Positions 10,915 through 23,911 of a stretch of 64,000 nt of DNA are shown here, piece after piece. The first letter of the stretch is position 1. Every line of letters starts with the position of its first letter. Source of the DNA: Ahaetulla prasina. Its lineage: Eukaryota > Chordata > Lepidosauria > Squamata > Colubridae. The stretch is taken from the NCBI RefSeq assembly GCF_028640845.1, contig NC_080540.1, positions 99,442,061-99,506,060 on the forward strand, in the 5' to 3' direction. The notes below the pieces were generated by a model. That model saw only the letters and a program-made list of their open reading frames with translations. It did not search any database and was not told the origin of the DNA. A program made the translations under genes and the position numbers.

Positions 10915-12380
10915 TTACATTTTTAAATATGTAAATATCCTTAACAATGTTTTGACAACTGCACATGCACTGTTTTTTTCTCCAAAATTGTATTTAATTT
11001 TAACGTAACATGTTACGTTATTCCCCCTTTATTTTGTTTCAGGATAGGGAAAGTGTTCGTACTTGACTGGTGACATTTTTAACAGTTTCAAGAAATGATT
11101 AAATCATAATTCACTGAATATAAGCTAAGTGATTGCATATGGTTATTAACACCACCAATGGAATATAATCCATGAATTATTTTACACGCTGCTTTAAATG
11201 GGATTTAAAAGCAACACATTTAGTCTCCATTCAATCTGCAAGAATGTTGATTGCATAGAACAGAATGTTGCAACAAATATCATTCATATCTCCCAATATG
11301 CATCAAATATACTATTATAAGAGTTTGAAGGGGTCATAAAAATGGAATTATAGCTGTTACATGAATATTAGAGTAACAGAATTTTACTTTTTAAAAGGAT
11401 ATAATTCAGTAGGCAATTATCTCATACATGTTGTATCCCTCAACTGCTGATCTGATTTAAGTGGAAACATTAAATCAGAAAAACAGTCTCCCAGTTGATT
11501 TTGTTCCAAGTCTTAATAGTTTCTTAAATGATAAAGTATCTGTAAAAAGCTAAGTCAAACACTTTTATGAAAAAAAACCCTGAATGTCAGATATATTGAT
11601 GGAAGGGTTACTATTAAGATTGATTTAATTTCACCTTGTGTGGCCCCACACAATTACCATTCTCTGAGCTATGCAGCATTCCTTAAATACTTGAATTACT
11701 TATGTAACACCAGAACTGGTTTATTTACATTTCCCTGTATAGATGATGCATTAACTATGCCAAAGTGTTTCTTGCCTAAAAGACTTTTGAGACCTATGGA
11801 GCCAAAGAGCATCCATCACAGGCAAAGGGCCCACTTACAGATGCTGCTACTTCATCTTTTATTTCCCAATTAGCACCAGATTTACTGTATAAAAGGTAAT
11901 GAAAAGCAAGGAAAAAAGGAGAAAAAAAAATGTCTGAAATCAGAAAAATGAAAGCTTTTAATGCTGCTACTTGGCCAAATTCACCACAGTCATGGTATGG
12001 CTTTGAATGATGATAAACCAAAATGGATCGCAGTCAGCCTCTTCACTGCCCTGACAAGATTAACTTAATTATCCCCCCCCAAATCTGACTTTAAGCTACA
12101 GAGAATGAGTGGAAAACAAAGTCATAACATCTGGACCTCTTGCGGTTTGATGATTACTACTTCTGTTGAGGACATGCCTTTAATTTTAGATATTTTGTCT
12201 GACTTTGAATCTAATGTTTTCCAGGATGGTTCAGAATAAAACAAATCCAAAACTCAGCTAAAGTTCCCATGAAGTAACAACTCTTAATGTAGTTAAAATT
12301 CAGAAATCAGAATGTTAATGTCGGCAAATTAATATTGCTCCCATTTCTGCCTTAGTGATGTAGCAGTGTGATGATATTTC
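10915..12380. other. AT-rich DNA, nothing recognised
   Basis: No supported gene or repeat. Frames up to about 77 codons look random. Confidence 0.45.
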
Positions 12381-12385
12381 TCATA

Positions 12386-12765
12386 CAGGAAATCCTTGAC
12401 TTACAACCACAACTGAACCCAAAATGTATGTTGCTAAGTGAAACAGTTAATGAATTTTGTCCCGTTTTATGACATATCTTGTCACATTTGTTAAGTGAGT
12501 CACTGCAGTTGTTAAGTTAATGACATGGCGGTTAAGTGAATCTGGCTTCCCCATTGACTTTACTTGTCAAAAGGTTGCAAAAGATGATCACATGACCAGG
12601 ACACTGCAACCAATCTAAATATGAATCAGTTGCCAAGAGTCTGAATTTGGATCACATGGCCCTGGGGATGTTATAAGTATGAAAACCAGTCATAAGTCAC
12701 TTTTTTCAGTGCCATTGTAGCTTCAAATGGTCTAAAATGAACCGTTGTAAGTTGAGGGCTACCTG
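12386..12765. mobile_element. Tc1/mariner-type MITE, TA target duplication
   Basis: Inverted ends CAGGAAATCCTTGACTTAC and GTTGAGGGCTACCTG are flanked by TA on both sides (12384-12385, 12766-12767). The body matches the copy at 23912-24288 in opposite orientation (for example CCCAAAATGTATGTTGCTAA). Non-coding. Confidence 0.8.
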
Positions 12766-13010
12766 TAATTGGTCATTTTAAACATTCATTGGGTTGTGAA
12801 GGGGTATAATTTATTTTTATTAGACTGGTTGGGAAGGTTCATTTCACTAATGACATTCTTTCCAGACATCTAGCCATTTCTGCAGTTTTTGTTCAACTTC
12901 GTTTCTCATCAGTAGCAAACTTGGGAACATATCAAGGACTACTGTTTACTGTAGCTTTTCACACAGTGACACATCTGGGCTGCAATACTCCCGACAGCCA
13001 CTAGAAAATA

Positions 13011-13249
13011 TTTCCCCGAAAATAAGACATCCCCTGATAATAAGCCCAATTGGGCTTTTGAGTGCATGCCCTAAAATACCCCCCTGAAAATAAGTCCTCT
13101 CCAAAAATATTTAAATGCATGCACAGCTGGTCCCCACCATTTCCTCTGGTTTTGTCCATGTGCCCCAAAATAATACCTCCCCGAAAATAAGGCCAAATGC
13201 TTATTTTGGGGTTCAAAAAATATAAGACAGGGTCTTATTTTCGGGGAAA
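13011..13249. mobile_element. MITE with GGGGAAA terminal inverted repeats
   Basis: The left end TTTCCCCGAAAATAAGAC and right end GTCTTATTTTCGGGGAAA are perfect complements. Several internal CCCGAAAATAAG copies repeat the end motif. The short terminal repeat and lack of an 8-bp duplication suggest a Tc1/mariner-type element, but the target duplication is not clear. Confidence 0.7.
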
Positions 13250-13254
13250 CACAG

Positions 13255-15635
13255 TAGCACCAGAGACAAATAGAGATTCTAAATTTTAGTTTGCACTGCA
13301 GGTTCCTTGAAGTTTTGCAGCCAAAATGTGGTAGCCCCAGAATTATTTCTTCTGGTATGTATGTATCTTCAGCTGTATTTAAAAGAATTTTAATTCCACT
13401 CGGGTAGAACAGCTTTGGTAAATCCCCTGAACTGTTCATAGGTTTTATTTCTTAAGTTTTTTATCAAAGGAAATTGTAAAACATTTTTATTCAAAAAAAT
13501 TATTTTATTCTCTTATTTATTGTTTGCCTATTGAAAGCTGGCTATAACTTTACATTTGTGGCAGTTAAAACAAAATCAGAAAATATATCCAAAGTTTTTT
13601 TAAAAAACACATATTCTGATGATATTGCAGTACAAAGGAACATGGCCTTTCTAGTGTTGATGGAATTTAATTTGTGTTAACATTGCTGCCTTTTTTCCCC
13701 CCTTTGAACATTTTGTTGAGAAAGAGTTACTGTTTTTACCCAGCTTCTGGTTATTTCTTTGGCCTGAAAGATTGCTCTGGAAGCAATGAAAATCGTATTA
13801 GAGGACTCTTGCATGATTTAATAATTAAAGGCTGCTAGTTTAGCTGATGGCTTCACTAACCCCATATGAGTGACTAATAAAATGAATAATATTCACGTAC
13901 TTTACAATCTCAGCATCCTGGAGAAGATAAGGCAATCCCAATATGCTTGGTCCTGAAAGAACTTGCTTCTCCTGAATTAAACAAACATCTGCAGATAATG
14001 TAATTGTAAAGTATTTGCAAATTCAGAATAATCTGACTAAAATCCCCAAAGTACTATTTTACACACAATAGATTCTCATAAGGTTTCCCACACTTATAGA
14101 AAATAGTATATATTATAGTAATGTATGACTATAAATTAATACATTAAAAACCAAGTCATCTATAGTTCAAATGCAAACAATGAAAAAACATACATAGCTC
14201 CATTTGTTAATTCCTCATCTGCTCCAGTTCAACCTTGCTTGAAATAAATGAATGGTTTCCCATGCAGTTATCTTTTTGTCATTGTTAAATGCACCAAACT
14301 GGATTCAAATTGCTTACAGTACATAGTTTTTTTCCTTAAAATACCCCTAAACTATAAATTCTAGCAACAAGAAGGCCTTCCTACCCCCGCCAATTACAAG
14401 CTCATCTTCATTTAGAAATCTCAATTTACTTTATCTTAAAAAAAAAAAGTTGTTTCAGATGCATAAATTTTTGCGACATTCCTAGGCAACAAACTTTATA
14501 AACTTAAGGTAGATATCATGTTATCATTCTGGATTTGTCTCAATGTACTATAGGACTATATGGGGATCATTATAAAACAGTCATAATTACCTGCTTGTCA
14601 TCATTTGATGCTGCCTCAGTCTAATTGCCCTTTCCAAAGTAGCAACTTGGAAGCATTAAAGAGACTGATGTAGATGATATGCATTCCTGGTCATGCTATC
14701 TATAGCAAGATGTTGCTGCTCTTCCTTTATGTTGGATTTAGGAGTACGGTTTCCTTAAGCACAGTAGAAGCAGCTCTTTTGAGTTTTCTTTGGTTCCCTA
14801 GCTACTTTTACATCTTACAGGCAATTGGAAGAATTCCTCATCCAATCGCATGAAAGTAGGTGGGGTTAAAATAATGAACCTGAAACGCTGGCTTCAGACT
14901 AACTGTGTTTCAGCCTGACCCAGATCCTCTCATGCAAGAGAAGAGAAGCGCCTACCAGCACAAAAAATGATAAAAAGGAAGATTTACATTCAGCTTTGAA
15001 TTTCTGTCAAGGCTTAGATTGTAACTAGAATCTTTTAAGGTATTGCTATACTGCATAGAATGGCTACATGTTTATAAGGCTCTTAATTTACAGCAAGGAT
15101 TTCAAATGCCTCCTTTGTCTCTGCAGAAAATTATTGTAAGGCTATCCTGTTTTTTCTTTGTTTTTTTTAATGTTGCAAACATTAGTGAAGTTTGGCTTCA
15201 GAATATTCTGGCAACCCTTCCAGCTCTTTCTCTGACTTTCTAATTACATATTTGGTTTCCAGAAACGCTGGCAAATTATATGCATGAGGAAAATCATAGT
15301 GTGGAAAGTATGTACATTTTGACTTCTCATATGTCAGGTGCATATTATAATCTAGGATTGACTGAGTGTATCCCATATATAATTCATTAACAACTGCTGG
15401 GAAAGACTATCATTCGACAGCAGAATAATTGTTCAAGGCAACAAGGCCTCTACTACAATTCCAAAAGCTTCAATTAAATTTCTTCAGGTAATGAGATTTT
15501 TTTTTAAAAAAAAGTTCTCAGCTGAAGCAGTCAGCGCTTCGCAAGACTTCCAAAAATTATAACTGGGTATATAAATAAAAACTTCCTTCTCCTTTTGTGA
15601 CTTGAAAGAGTCCATAGAGATTGAGCAGCCAAACA
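13255..15635. other. AT-rich DNA, nothing recognised
   Basis: No coding or RNA gene was seen. Frames in this stretch are below 70 codons and show no family motifs. Confidence 0.45.
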
Positions 15636-15639
15636 CCTA

Positions 15640-16246
15640 CAGTAGTGGCCAAAATTGTGGAAATCTTTTGGGAAAAATGTATTTTCTAAAACTAGCTAAT
15701 AACACCACTTTTTGGGGGGAGTAGTACCATAAAATTATATAGCAATGAAAAGATAATTTAATCAAGAACGTAATGCAATAACTTTTATGAAGGATTTGCT
15801 ATTAGAATAGCAGTTACAGTATAAAGAAGAAAAGTGAAACAAGTAGAAAAAATGAGCTATACAAAAATTATCACCATAGGAAAAAACAAGATATACAAAA
15901 ATGATCATGTCAGTTAAGACTAAGTTGGGTAACCTTTAGCATGAATTACGGTCTTACAACGTCTTCCCATGGAGTGAACCAAGTCTTTTAGTTCTGCAGC
16001 TGTTATAATGTGAAACCAGGATTGAATGATTGCTTCTATTAACTGGGTTTTATTGCTGGGTCACTTCTGACTAACAAATTTCTTTAGTCGGCTCCATAGA
16101 TTTTCAATTGGATCTGGGCTATTCCCATGCCATTCCAGCAGTGGAATATGAATATCTTGAAACTCCAAAAAAAAATGGTGTTATTAGCCATCAAACCTCA
16201 AAAATACACGTTTCCCAAAAGATTTCCACAATTTTGGCCACTACTG
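15640..16246 (-). mobile_element. Tc1-like DNA transposon, internally deleted, with transposase remnant
   Basis: The terminal repeats (CAGTAGTGGCCAAAATTGTG and complement) are long, near perfect and flanked by TA (15638-15639, 16247-16248). On the - strand, at about 16142-15925, the C-terminal end of a Tc1 transposase can still be read: the DPIENLWSRLKKF region with the last catalytic-domain motif, then LIEAIIQSWFHI and SMGRRCKTVIHAKGYPT. One in-frame stop splits it. The DNA-binding half and most of the catalytic domain are missing, so this is a dead deletion derivative. Confidence 0.85.
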
Positions 16247-16249
16247 TAA

Positions 16250-17240
16250 AGACCAGGAGATGGCATGGGAACCATAAATTCTCCTAAAGGTAACATTTCA
16301 CAAATAATCTCTGGAAAGTTTTATTCATAGTAAACTGTAAGTCCATAAACCTGCTCTGTTTCGCTTGAATTTTGCACCATGAAGTATGAAAGACAATTGC
16401 AGTGGGGAAGGATGTTTTTTGAAGGCCAAATCACTCATAGTTTTTTCAACAGGCCTGAGGATCCCCGGATAACAGGGAGCCCACATCTTGGTTGTGTCCT
16501 ATGTAAGATTCTGATGCCTTCTCTCATGAACTTGTATTTATGTATTAATGTTTTAATGGCTTTTGAAGAACGTTTTCATTGCTGGCTTTAGTTCTCCCAT
16601 TTGTGAGATGGGCAGTCATATAAATTTGATTGATAAATAAAGGAAACCCTAAAAGATACCCAATTCTTGTTCTTCTCCTTTGTGCAGAGCCAGAACAAGA
16701 TAACCAATCTTTTGAGGGGAGGTCAATAACGAGAACTTCTTTTACTCCATCTACAAAACAGACATTATTGTAAAACTAAGGTAAGTTGACATCTTTCACT
16801 CTACTGTCAAATAGCAGATCACTTTAGAGGATATAGATTTATCCAGTGACAAAAAAATAAATAAATAGTCTTCTAGCAGAAGGAGAAACTGGTGCTCATG
16901 AAAGACAACTAGATAACTGCAGACTCATGGTATCTGCCATCTGACCAGGTTAATGGCACAACCGATGGTTCTTATGGCACAATTGATCTTAGCATTAAGT
17001 TGCAAGCTTAATCTTGTATCTGTTTCCATTCTGTGCACATTTATGGGAATAAGTAGCAATGTGGGCAAGGAAGTCACAATAATAATCATCCTTCCTAAGT
17101 GACAGAAAGGTGGTGTTTTTTAAAGAAAAATAGAAATGGAACTATACAATTTTTAAAAAATCATTTTTAATTGATAAACAATCACAGAGATGAGATGTTC
17201 ATTGAAATATATTTATTTTAAGCTACTTTGAGATACTGTA
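16250..17240. other. No gene seen
   Basis: AT-rich sequence without recognisable genes or repeat ends. Confidence 0.4.
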
Positions 17241-17243
17241 TAC

Positions 17244-17909
17244 CAATGGTAGTCAACCTGGTCCCTACCGCCCACTAGTGGGCATTCCAGCTTTCATGGT
17301 GGGCGGTAGGGGTTTTGTCTGATACTGAAGCACTTTCCTTTTTTTTAATTTAATTGACTTTTTAAAAAAATTTATAGTATTATTTAAAAACATTTTCATT
17401 AGGTTTTCATAAAATTCCCAATTTAAATTTCTGAAAATATACTATTTGTATCGCCCGTGCATAAGTTTAGTTCATGTTATGTAAGTGAAACTAAATAGTG
17501 CTATAGCGCGATCGCAAACAAAATGCTCCAACACTGGAAATTTTTAAGAAAATGTTGGATAACCATCTGACTGAGATGGTGTAGGGTTCCTGCCTAGGCA
17601 GGGGGTTGGACTAGAAGGCCTCCAAGGTCCCTTCCAACTCTGTTGTTATGTTATGTTATGTTATGTTATGTTAAAAGAGCCTCGTCCCAGAATGGCTCGC
17701 GCATCTCCCCCCACACCACCCAGTTGTAACAGACAAGCAGAGCTGGTAGCCGGCGCCCCCCTCCCCAAACCCAATCCACGATGCGCGAGAGGCAAGTTCA
17801 GACGAAGATACATGGCGCATTACTGTGGAACCGGTGGGCAGTTAGAAAATTTTACTACTAACAAAGATACAAAAGTGGGCGGTAGGTATAAAAAGGTTGA
17901 CTACCCCTG
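17244..17909. mobile_element. hAT-type nonautonomous element (666 bp) with CR1 nested inside
   Basis: The left end CAATGGTAGTCAACCTGGTC and right end AAGGTTGACTACCCCTG are inverted repeats, extended inward by CTACCGCCCAC and its complement. The direct repeat CTGTATAC flanks it (17236-17243, 17910-17917). A CR1 3' end interrupts it at about 17520-17672. The GC-rich part near 17690-17830 gives a misleading short open frame. Confidence 0.88.
17520..17672 (+). mobile_element. CR1 LINE 3' end
   Basis: Carries the CR1 3' terminal signature GGGGGTTGGACTAGAAGGCC then AAGGTCCCTTCCAACTCTG, followed by an (ATGTT)n tail. It is nested within the hAT element, so it inserted later. Confidence 0.85.
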
Positions 17910-17926
17910 CTGTATACCCTTAGGTA

Positions 17927-18182
17927 CAGTGGTGAAATCCACATTTTTTTAATACTGGTTCTGTGGGCGTGGCTTGGTGGGCCTAGTTGGCTTGGTGGGC
18001 CTGGTTTGGTGGGCGTGGCAGGAGAAGGATACTGCAAAATCCCCATTCCCTCCCCACTCTGGGGCCAGCCAGAGGTGGTATTTACCAGTTCTTCGAACTA
18101 CCTAAAATTTCTGTTACCTGTTCTCCGAACTGCTCAAAATTTCCGCTACCGGGTCTCCAGAACCTGCTGAATTTCATCCCTG
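17927..18182. mobile_element. hAT-type MITE, ACCGGTTC family
   Basis: CAGTGGTGAAATCC to ATTTCATCCCTG, flanked by the perfect direct repeat CTTAGGTA (17919-17926, 18183-18190). Its body closely follows the 3314-3577 copy (GTGGGCGTGGC, GAAGGATACTGCAAAATC, GGGGCCAGCCAGAGGTG). Confidence 0.92.
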
Positions 18183-18189
18183 CTTAGGT

Positions 18190-20000
18190 AATGGAATAGA
18201 ACTATCTGGAATCAATAAGATAGAGTACTAAATTTAAAAAAAAGTAACTAAACTTAAAGTTATGAGATTACCACACCAATACAAGCATTCTAAAAAGAGC
18301 CTCTAACTTATTTAAACATTATATAATGGAAATATTTTCCTTTGTCTTACAAAGGAATTGATCCAATTAAAAATGACACCAATAAATATGGCTATAAAAT
18401 CATAAAGATGATATCAAAGATATGAGACGTGGAAAATTAAGGCTAAAATTTCATTGAAGTGATCTATGCCTGCAATGATACCTCCAAGGTTAAAAATATG
18501 AAAGCAAGTAGCATCATGAAAATCAAAATTGTACCCACCACTTCAAACATTCGTATCTGTACCGTCTGCTTTTCTTCTGAGGATCTCATCAACTACTTCC
18601 AATCATGGCTTATTCAGTCTTCATAGCTTCAATCAATTGGTACTTTCACATAACAATTTTTGAAAAGTTATAGGAATATTAAGTTGGTAGCTTATTCTCA
18701 ACTGTGACTTAAACACAATTTAAATAAAATAAGATTAAATAAAAACATTATTTAAATAAAAACAAGAACTGTTGGTTTTGCCATGTTTTGACCAGCATGC
18801 CACAAGTGCAACAAAAGCCCAGCTTTACACCACGTATGCTTATGTTATTCCATACAAGCTAGGATCTCTAACCTAGGGAATTCCCTTACAAGCCAACATT
18901 CTGCTACCCACATCCCACCAACTAGAAGCTATATGCAATATACTCAGGAAGCCATACTCAACACTTCCAAAGACAACACAAGACATAAAGGTTAAGTAAA
19001 GATGTTCCAAATGCAAAAGATTGCTGAATTACAATTTGTTCAATCAATTTTGGAAGCAGAGAAGGGACTTTATTTAGTTTGTTCATAGTTTATGTGTGTT
19101 TGTGTGTGTTAAAGCCATCGTTACTATATGAAAACATTAATTTTGAAAAAGAAAACTTTCATAACTACTTAATCAGGAAATTAAAATTATACTTATTTAT
19201 ATCCAAGAAATATTTTACAAGAAATAGAATATATGTAGTTCAGGGTTAAATTGTGGAGTGTGGCGGGTGGGATATAATTTGCTCCTTGGTAGTTCCTTGA
19301 TTAGGGTACTATTTTCTGCTTGATCACTCAACCTACTACAGCACAACTACAGCAAGACAAGCAACTCTAGACAGTGAAGAGAAATCAAAACATCAACATA
19401 ATCATAAAGTAATAATATGCAAGAAAAATTTAAAATGGCAGCCCCCAACTATCAGCACTAATACTAACTAAATGGTGCCAGATTTCCCTCCTAGCAGTCC
19501 AGACAGAAAACAAGGAAAAAGGATCAAAATTCAGATTAATAATGTTTTCTAGAATGAATGAGATGAAGAGATCAACATATGATGTGATAAGGCAAACCAA
19601 GTATTAGGACAGTTGGCTCCATTCTTATAGCATAAGGCAGTGCCAATCAGTACAAAGAAGCATCTCATACAAAACATATTCATCGCCAAACATGGGTACC
19701 AAACATGGGCACTTACAATAAAACATAAATGAAAATTAGTCACCACAGGAATGAGATCTTTGAGGAAAGCTGCTTAAATGACCAGAAGAGATAAAATCAG
19801 AAATGAGATCATAAGAGAAAGAATTGGCAGAGATCCAATTGGCAGAGATAAAGTGGCTTGCTCACCTGGAGAGGACATCATGGTAGTCCATACCGTACAA
19901 GGCATATACAAAAAGAGGAGAAAGTCAAAGAACACAAGGCAGACCGAGAAGAAGTGGAGAGACAATATCAAAATCACATAAGACTGGACAGCCACCTATG
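18190..20000. other. AT-rich DNA, nothing recognised
   Basis: No supported gene. A short purine-rich part at 19780-19980 gives overlapping frames on both strands without similarity to known proteins. Confidence 0.45.
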
Positions 20001-20004
20001 TGAA

Positions 20005-20093
20005 ATGGTATCAGGTCTCCTGATTGAGCAGGAGGTTGGACTAGAAGACTCTAAGATCCCTTCCAGCTCTGTTCTGATTGATTGATTGGTTGG

Positions 20094-20125
<32 letters not shown>
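20005..20125 (+). mobile_element. CR1-type 3' end with (ATTG)n tail
   Basis: GAGCAGGAGGTTGGACTAGA then AGATCCCTTCCAGCTCTG, the CR1 3' terminus, followed by about ten ATTG/GTTG units. The segment GGTCTCCTGATTGAGCAGG matches the composite SINE at 20985 and could mean this is a truncated copy of that SINE. Confidence 0.75.
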
Positions 20126-20126
<1 letters not shown>

Positions 20127-20980
20127 CATCAATTGACAATGTTTAAGGCCGCCAAAAGAACAAGAACCAAATTTTATACTTCCCTCAATTCCCTAGGCGG
20201 GAGGTAAAAAAGAAGCAGCAGGAGAATAATGATGATGAGATGATGGTGATGATTTGTTAGGTGAAAACACAAAAAATCAAGTGACTCCTCTATGTCAAGT
20301 GTAGCACTTTTATATATATATACTATTTATCGAACATAATTTTCTTGAGCTTTTATAAGGAAGCAGGTTTGAAGTTTGGTAAATGCAATTATGTTGCTGT
20401 TATTTTTGAAACTTTTGCTAGACTTCCTATCAGTGTGAGAAATAACTCTCAAACTACGTCTTCTTAATTTTTTCCCTTCCTTGTCCCCAGAGAATGCTGG
20501 AGATTTTCCTGTCCCCCCCCCACTCCCCGAATCCTGGCAGAAGCAACCGATATACAAATAATGTCCACCTTTTCTCCTCTTCCTCTACTCTCAAGCAACA
20601 GAGAAATAAGCTTCCCTTTTTCCCCCAAAAGAAAGGTTTTAGGCAAGGAATTTTTGGCAGCTGAATGTCATCCAAATCAGGATTGTTTTCAAGAGAAGGC
20701 AGAGGAGGTAGAAAGGTATCCATGTTGACTCTAAGATAAGTTCAGGTTCAGAATTAGGCACCTCTTCCCTTGTACAGAAATCTCTTCTGAGCATACAGGC
20801 TAGGAATAACAAGGCTTTTATAAACAATCCATGTCTTCCTCAGGGTCCCAAATTGTCACCTTCCCTCTTAGAGTCTGTAGTTATCTATGGCAAATATGAA
20901 GATTAAGGACTTTTAGGTTTATATGGATACCACTGCAAAGGAAATTGGTAAAGAATACATAATACATAGACATACAACAG
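20126..20980. other. No gene seen
   Basis: Overlapping short - strand frames at 20327-20827 have no recognisable domain. Confidence 0.4.
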
Positions 20981-20984
20981 CTAG

Positions 20985-21120
20985 GTGGCTAACTGAGCTT
21001 GTCGATCAGAAAGGTTGGCAGTTCAGCAGTTCGAATCCCTAGTACAGGTCTCCTGCGTGAGCAGGGGGTTGGACTAGATGACCCCCAAGGTCCCTTCCAA
21101 CTCTGTTACCATTAAATTAA
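20985..21120 (+). mobile_element. Composite SINE: tRNA head plus CR1 tail
   Basis: The head GAGCTTGTCGATCAGAAAGG, ending in the B-box-like GTTCGAATCCC (21033-21043), matches the head of the SINE at 58105. The tail GAGCAGGGGGTTGGACTAGA, AAGGTCCCTTCCAACTCTG is the CR1 terminus. This suggests a SINE mobilised by CR1 machinery. Confidence 0.75.
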
Positions 21121-21449
21121 ATAGCCTCCTGCTTCCCAGGGTCTATCAGCATCTAGGTAACCTTTCTAATGGAGTTTACAACCCAAGAATTTCAGCAAGT
21201 ACTTCACTTTTAAATGAGGCACCTATAGATAGACAACTTACATTGGGAAAAGCATTGCCCAATCTCATTATCCAATGTAGGGTTAAAAGTGACCCTATTC
21301 TCTAAAAGGCTGCCCATATAAATATGTGTTCTTTCAGATATTTGAATCCAAAATTACAATGGATTTTCTAGGTAGTTATCAGAACTTTCAATTGGAGTTA
21401 ATAATTTGGTAACCAACAGCATTTTTTAAATATTAGCATCATATATGCT

Positions 21450-22060
21450 AATATGCAAGTTGTGGGCCAGTTACGCCCTTTCCTGGACCAGCAATCTCTA
21501 GTCACAGTCACTCATGCCTTAGTCACTTCCTGTCTTGACTATTGCAACGCGCGCTACATCAGGCTGCCCTTCAAGAGCATCCGGAACCTCCAGTTGGTGC
21601 AAAATGTAGCGGCCTGCACGGTTTTGTGCAGACCCCCGTGTGCACATGTATCACTTCTCCTATGGGAGCTGCATTGGTTGCCGATTTGTTTCCGGGTGCA
21701 ATTCAAGGTGCTGGTTATCACCTTCAAAGCCCTTCATGGCTGGGGACCAGGTTATCTGAGGGACTGTCTCTTGCCGGTCACATCTACCTGACCCATCAGA
21801 GCAGGGAGGCAGTGAATGCTGTGGGTCCCATCCCTAAGGGAGATACATCTGAAGGGACCCAGAAGAAAGGCCTTCTCTGTGGTGGCTCCCTCTCTCTGGA
21901 ACATCATTGCCCCAGAGATTAGAACGGCCCCTACTCTAGTACTCTTCCAGAAGGCGCTGAAGACCTGGTTCTGCCAGCACGCCTGGGGAACCCAGATTGG
22001 GATGGAGCCCATTAAATGGCTCGTGTGATCGGCTGTCACTGGGGCGGGAGGTGGGGTGTA
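21450..22060 (+). mobile_element. L2-clade LINE, degenerate C-terminal end
   Basis: Frames at 21453-21791 and 21816-22028 encode the C-terminal part of the L2 polyprotein: LVTSCLDYCNARY, LQLVQNVAACTVL, LHWLPICFRVQFKVLV, FKALHGWGPGYLRD, then PSLWNIIAPEIR. At least one frameshift near 21790 and many substitutions make this older than the L2 copies at 32.7, 42.7 and 54.1 kb. Confidence 0.85.
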
Positions 22061-22062
22061 TT

Positions 22063-22535
22063 TTTATTACATTAATAAATGTAGCTCACAAACACCTCTC
22101 TCCTGAGTTAAATTATGCTGTAGTTAGGGACAAAATAAATGGACAACACAGACAACATGGGACAAACATGAATCAAAAATCCTTTGCTAGTACAGGAGAT
22201 TATATGTGGTGAGAAAGCTAGGACACTCCCTAGAAACTCTATCCATTTGTCATAGGGAAATATCACAGGTAAACAATTGCATCGAAATATTCTTTCTTCA
22301 GATTAGAGAGTCACTCATGTGCTGTTTCTTCCAAATGAGCTGCTTCATCCCCATTTGAAGTCTAGTACTGTAAGCAAGTTCCAAAGGGTTTCTTAAATTG
22401 TTATGAGGCTAGTAAGTTTATGTATTTAAATGTATTTACTTACTGTACTTCCTTTCTTATTTATATATAGGAGTTTTTGTAAAAATATCCATTTTTGATC
22501 CTTACTTAGGTCTGTTTTTCCCACGCTGCATCTTT
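22063..22535. other. No gene seen
   Basis: AT-rich, nothing recognised. Confidence 0.4.
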
Positions 22536-22539
22536 TGCA

Positions 22540-22785
22540 TTTGTTTATTTTATTTTATTATTTTCCACTTTTTGTTTTTATAAGTAACTCAAAGCATTGA
22601 ACATACCTAATATTCCTTCCTCCTATTTTCCCTGCAACAACAACAACCCTGTGAGATGAGCTGGACTGAGAAAGAGTGACTGACCCAAGATCACTGAGCT
22701 GATTTTCATGCCCAGGGCAGGACTAGAACTCAGGGTCTCCTAAATTGGAGCTGGTGCCTTAGCTACTGGACCAAACTGGCTCTAG
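22540..22785 (-). mobile_element. tRNA-derived SINE
   Basis: On the - strand the head reads TTTGGTCCAGTAGCTAAGGC and the B-box region GAGTTCTAGTCCTGCCC, followed by GATCTTGGGTCAGTCACTCT and CAGGGTTGTTGTTGTTGC. The same family occurs at 63540-63770 (-), and its head resembles that of the Sauria SINE at 5098. Confidence 0.7.
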
Positions 22786-22799
22786 TCTTATACCCTGTT

Positions 22800-23905
22800 T
22801 ATATTGTGTTGTTTTATCCTGGCCACATGTGGTAATAAAGTTTTTGTGACTTGTGACTAAATCGAGTTCTAGCAGGACATATCCTGCCATTGCATCTTTA
22901 CTATATTATCTAGAAGGCAAAACTATCCCGAGCCAACTTTATTTCTGTCTTTTTGCCCTCCTGTCCATGTTGCCTGTCTACTCTATATATCTGAGCAGGC
23001 AGAAATTGTTCCATTCCAGAATATTACAATCTGTCCCAAAGTTGCAATTTAGTCAATGACTAAAAAGCAAAAGAAAAATGACAAAGGGATCAACCTATTG
23101 TTCTTTCTTTCTCCAATTAAGTATGCAGGGTGTTAAATCCTGAACCATGACAGGTGGCATGCAATATGAAAGAACCATGAAGAAAAACAAAGTCCGGTTT
23201 CCTTTTGAAAAATGCACCTTTGGGAACCACCATGACCTGGATGACTGAGAATTTCCATAGACAACCGTGAGATACAGTTTCCATGTTCTGGAGTTCTGGG
23301 CGGGAAGGAATGAGTTAAAAGCAATACCAGCGTCTTCCCTGTTGGAAGAAAGTCTGCAAACCTCAAAGCATTCCTAACTTGTTACACACATTTTGGCGGC
23401 AGCGACTGAAAGTGAGCCAGAAGAACAACAAACAGTGAAAAAGAATATAAATGGAGACTCTGAAACCACCAGCCACATTTAATGGAGAACGGAGTTTGGG
23501 CATGAAATATTTGAGAAGAGTGTTTAAGGCCTTCATAAATTTTGCAGAATATATTTTAAAAAAGAAAAACATAGAAAAATGAAACTGTTTTTATACTTTT
23601 TAAAAATGAAAGGCAAGAAAAGAAAAAAGAAAATGAAAAAAAGGAGAGAGCAACTATTCTTCTGGACAGGATAAAACAGTCTTAATAATAAATTAAATAT
23701 CCCTAATTTTTGCAAGCATGGAAAAACAGTTTTTTCTCTCCCCATCACCTCTTTTTTAACCAGGGATTAAAGTGAGCTGTTTTAAAAGGTTTAAAACTTG
23801 TAGAAAGTTACAGCCTTCGAATACTCAGAAATAGTGTGCAGAATCTGGGGCATTTTGAGATAGGAAAGAAAAACTTCGGAGAAGCAAGCAAGGTAAAATA
23901 GAATC
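22800..23905. other. No gene seen; dispersed repeat at about 23130-23290
   Basis: The stretch near 23190-23270 (CCATGACCTGGATGACTGAG) is related to the unassigned repeat at 4195-4265. The rest is AT-rich without genes. Confidence 0.4.
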
Positions 23906-23911
23906 CCTATA

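Noticed and set aside
17653..17952. 99-codon + strand frame with Pro-rich start
   Set aside because: It crosses the right end of one hAT element, its target duplication and the start of the next element, so it cannot be a conserved protein.
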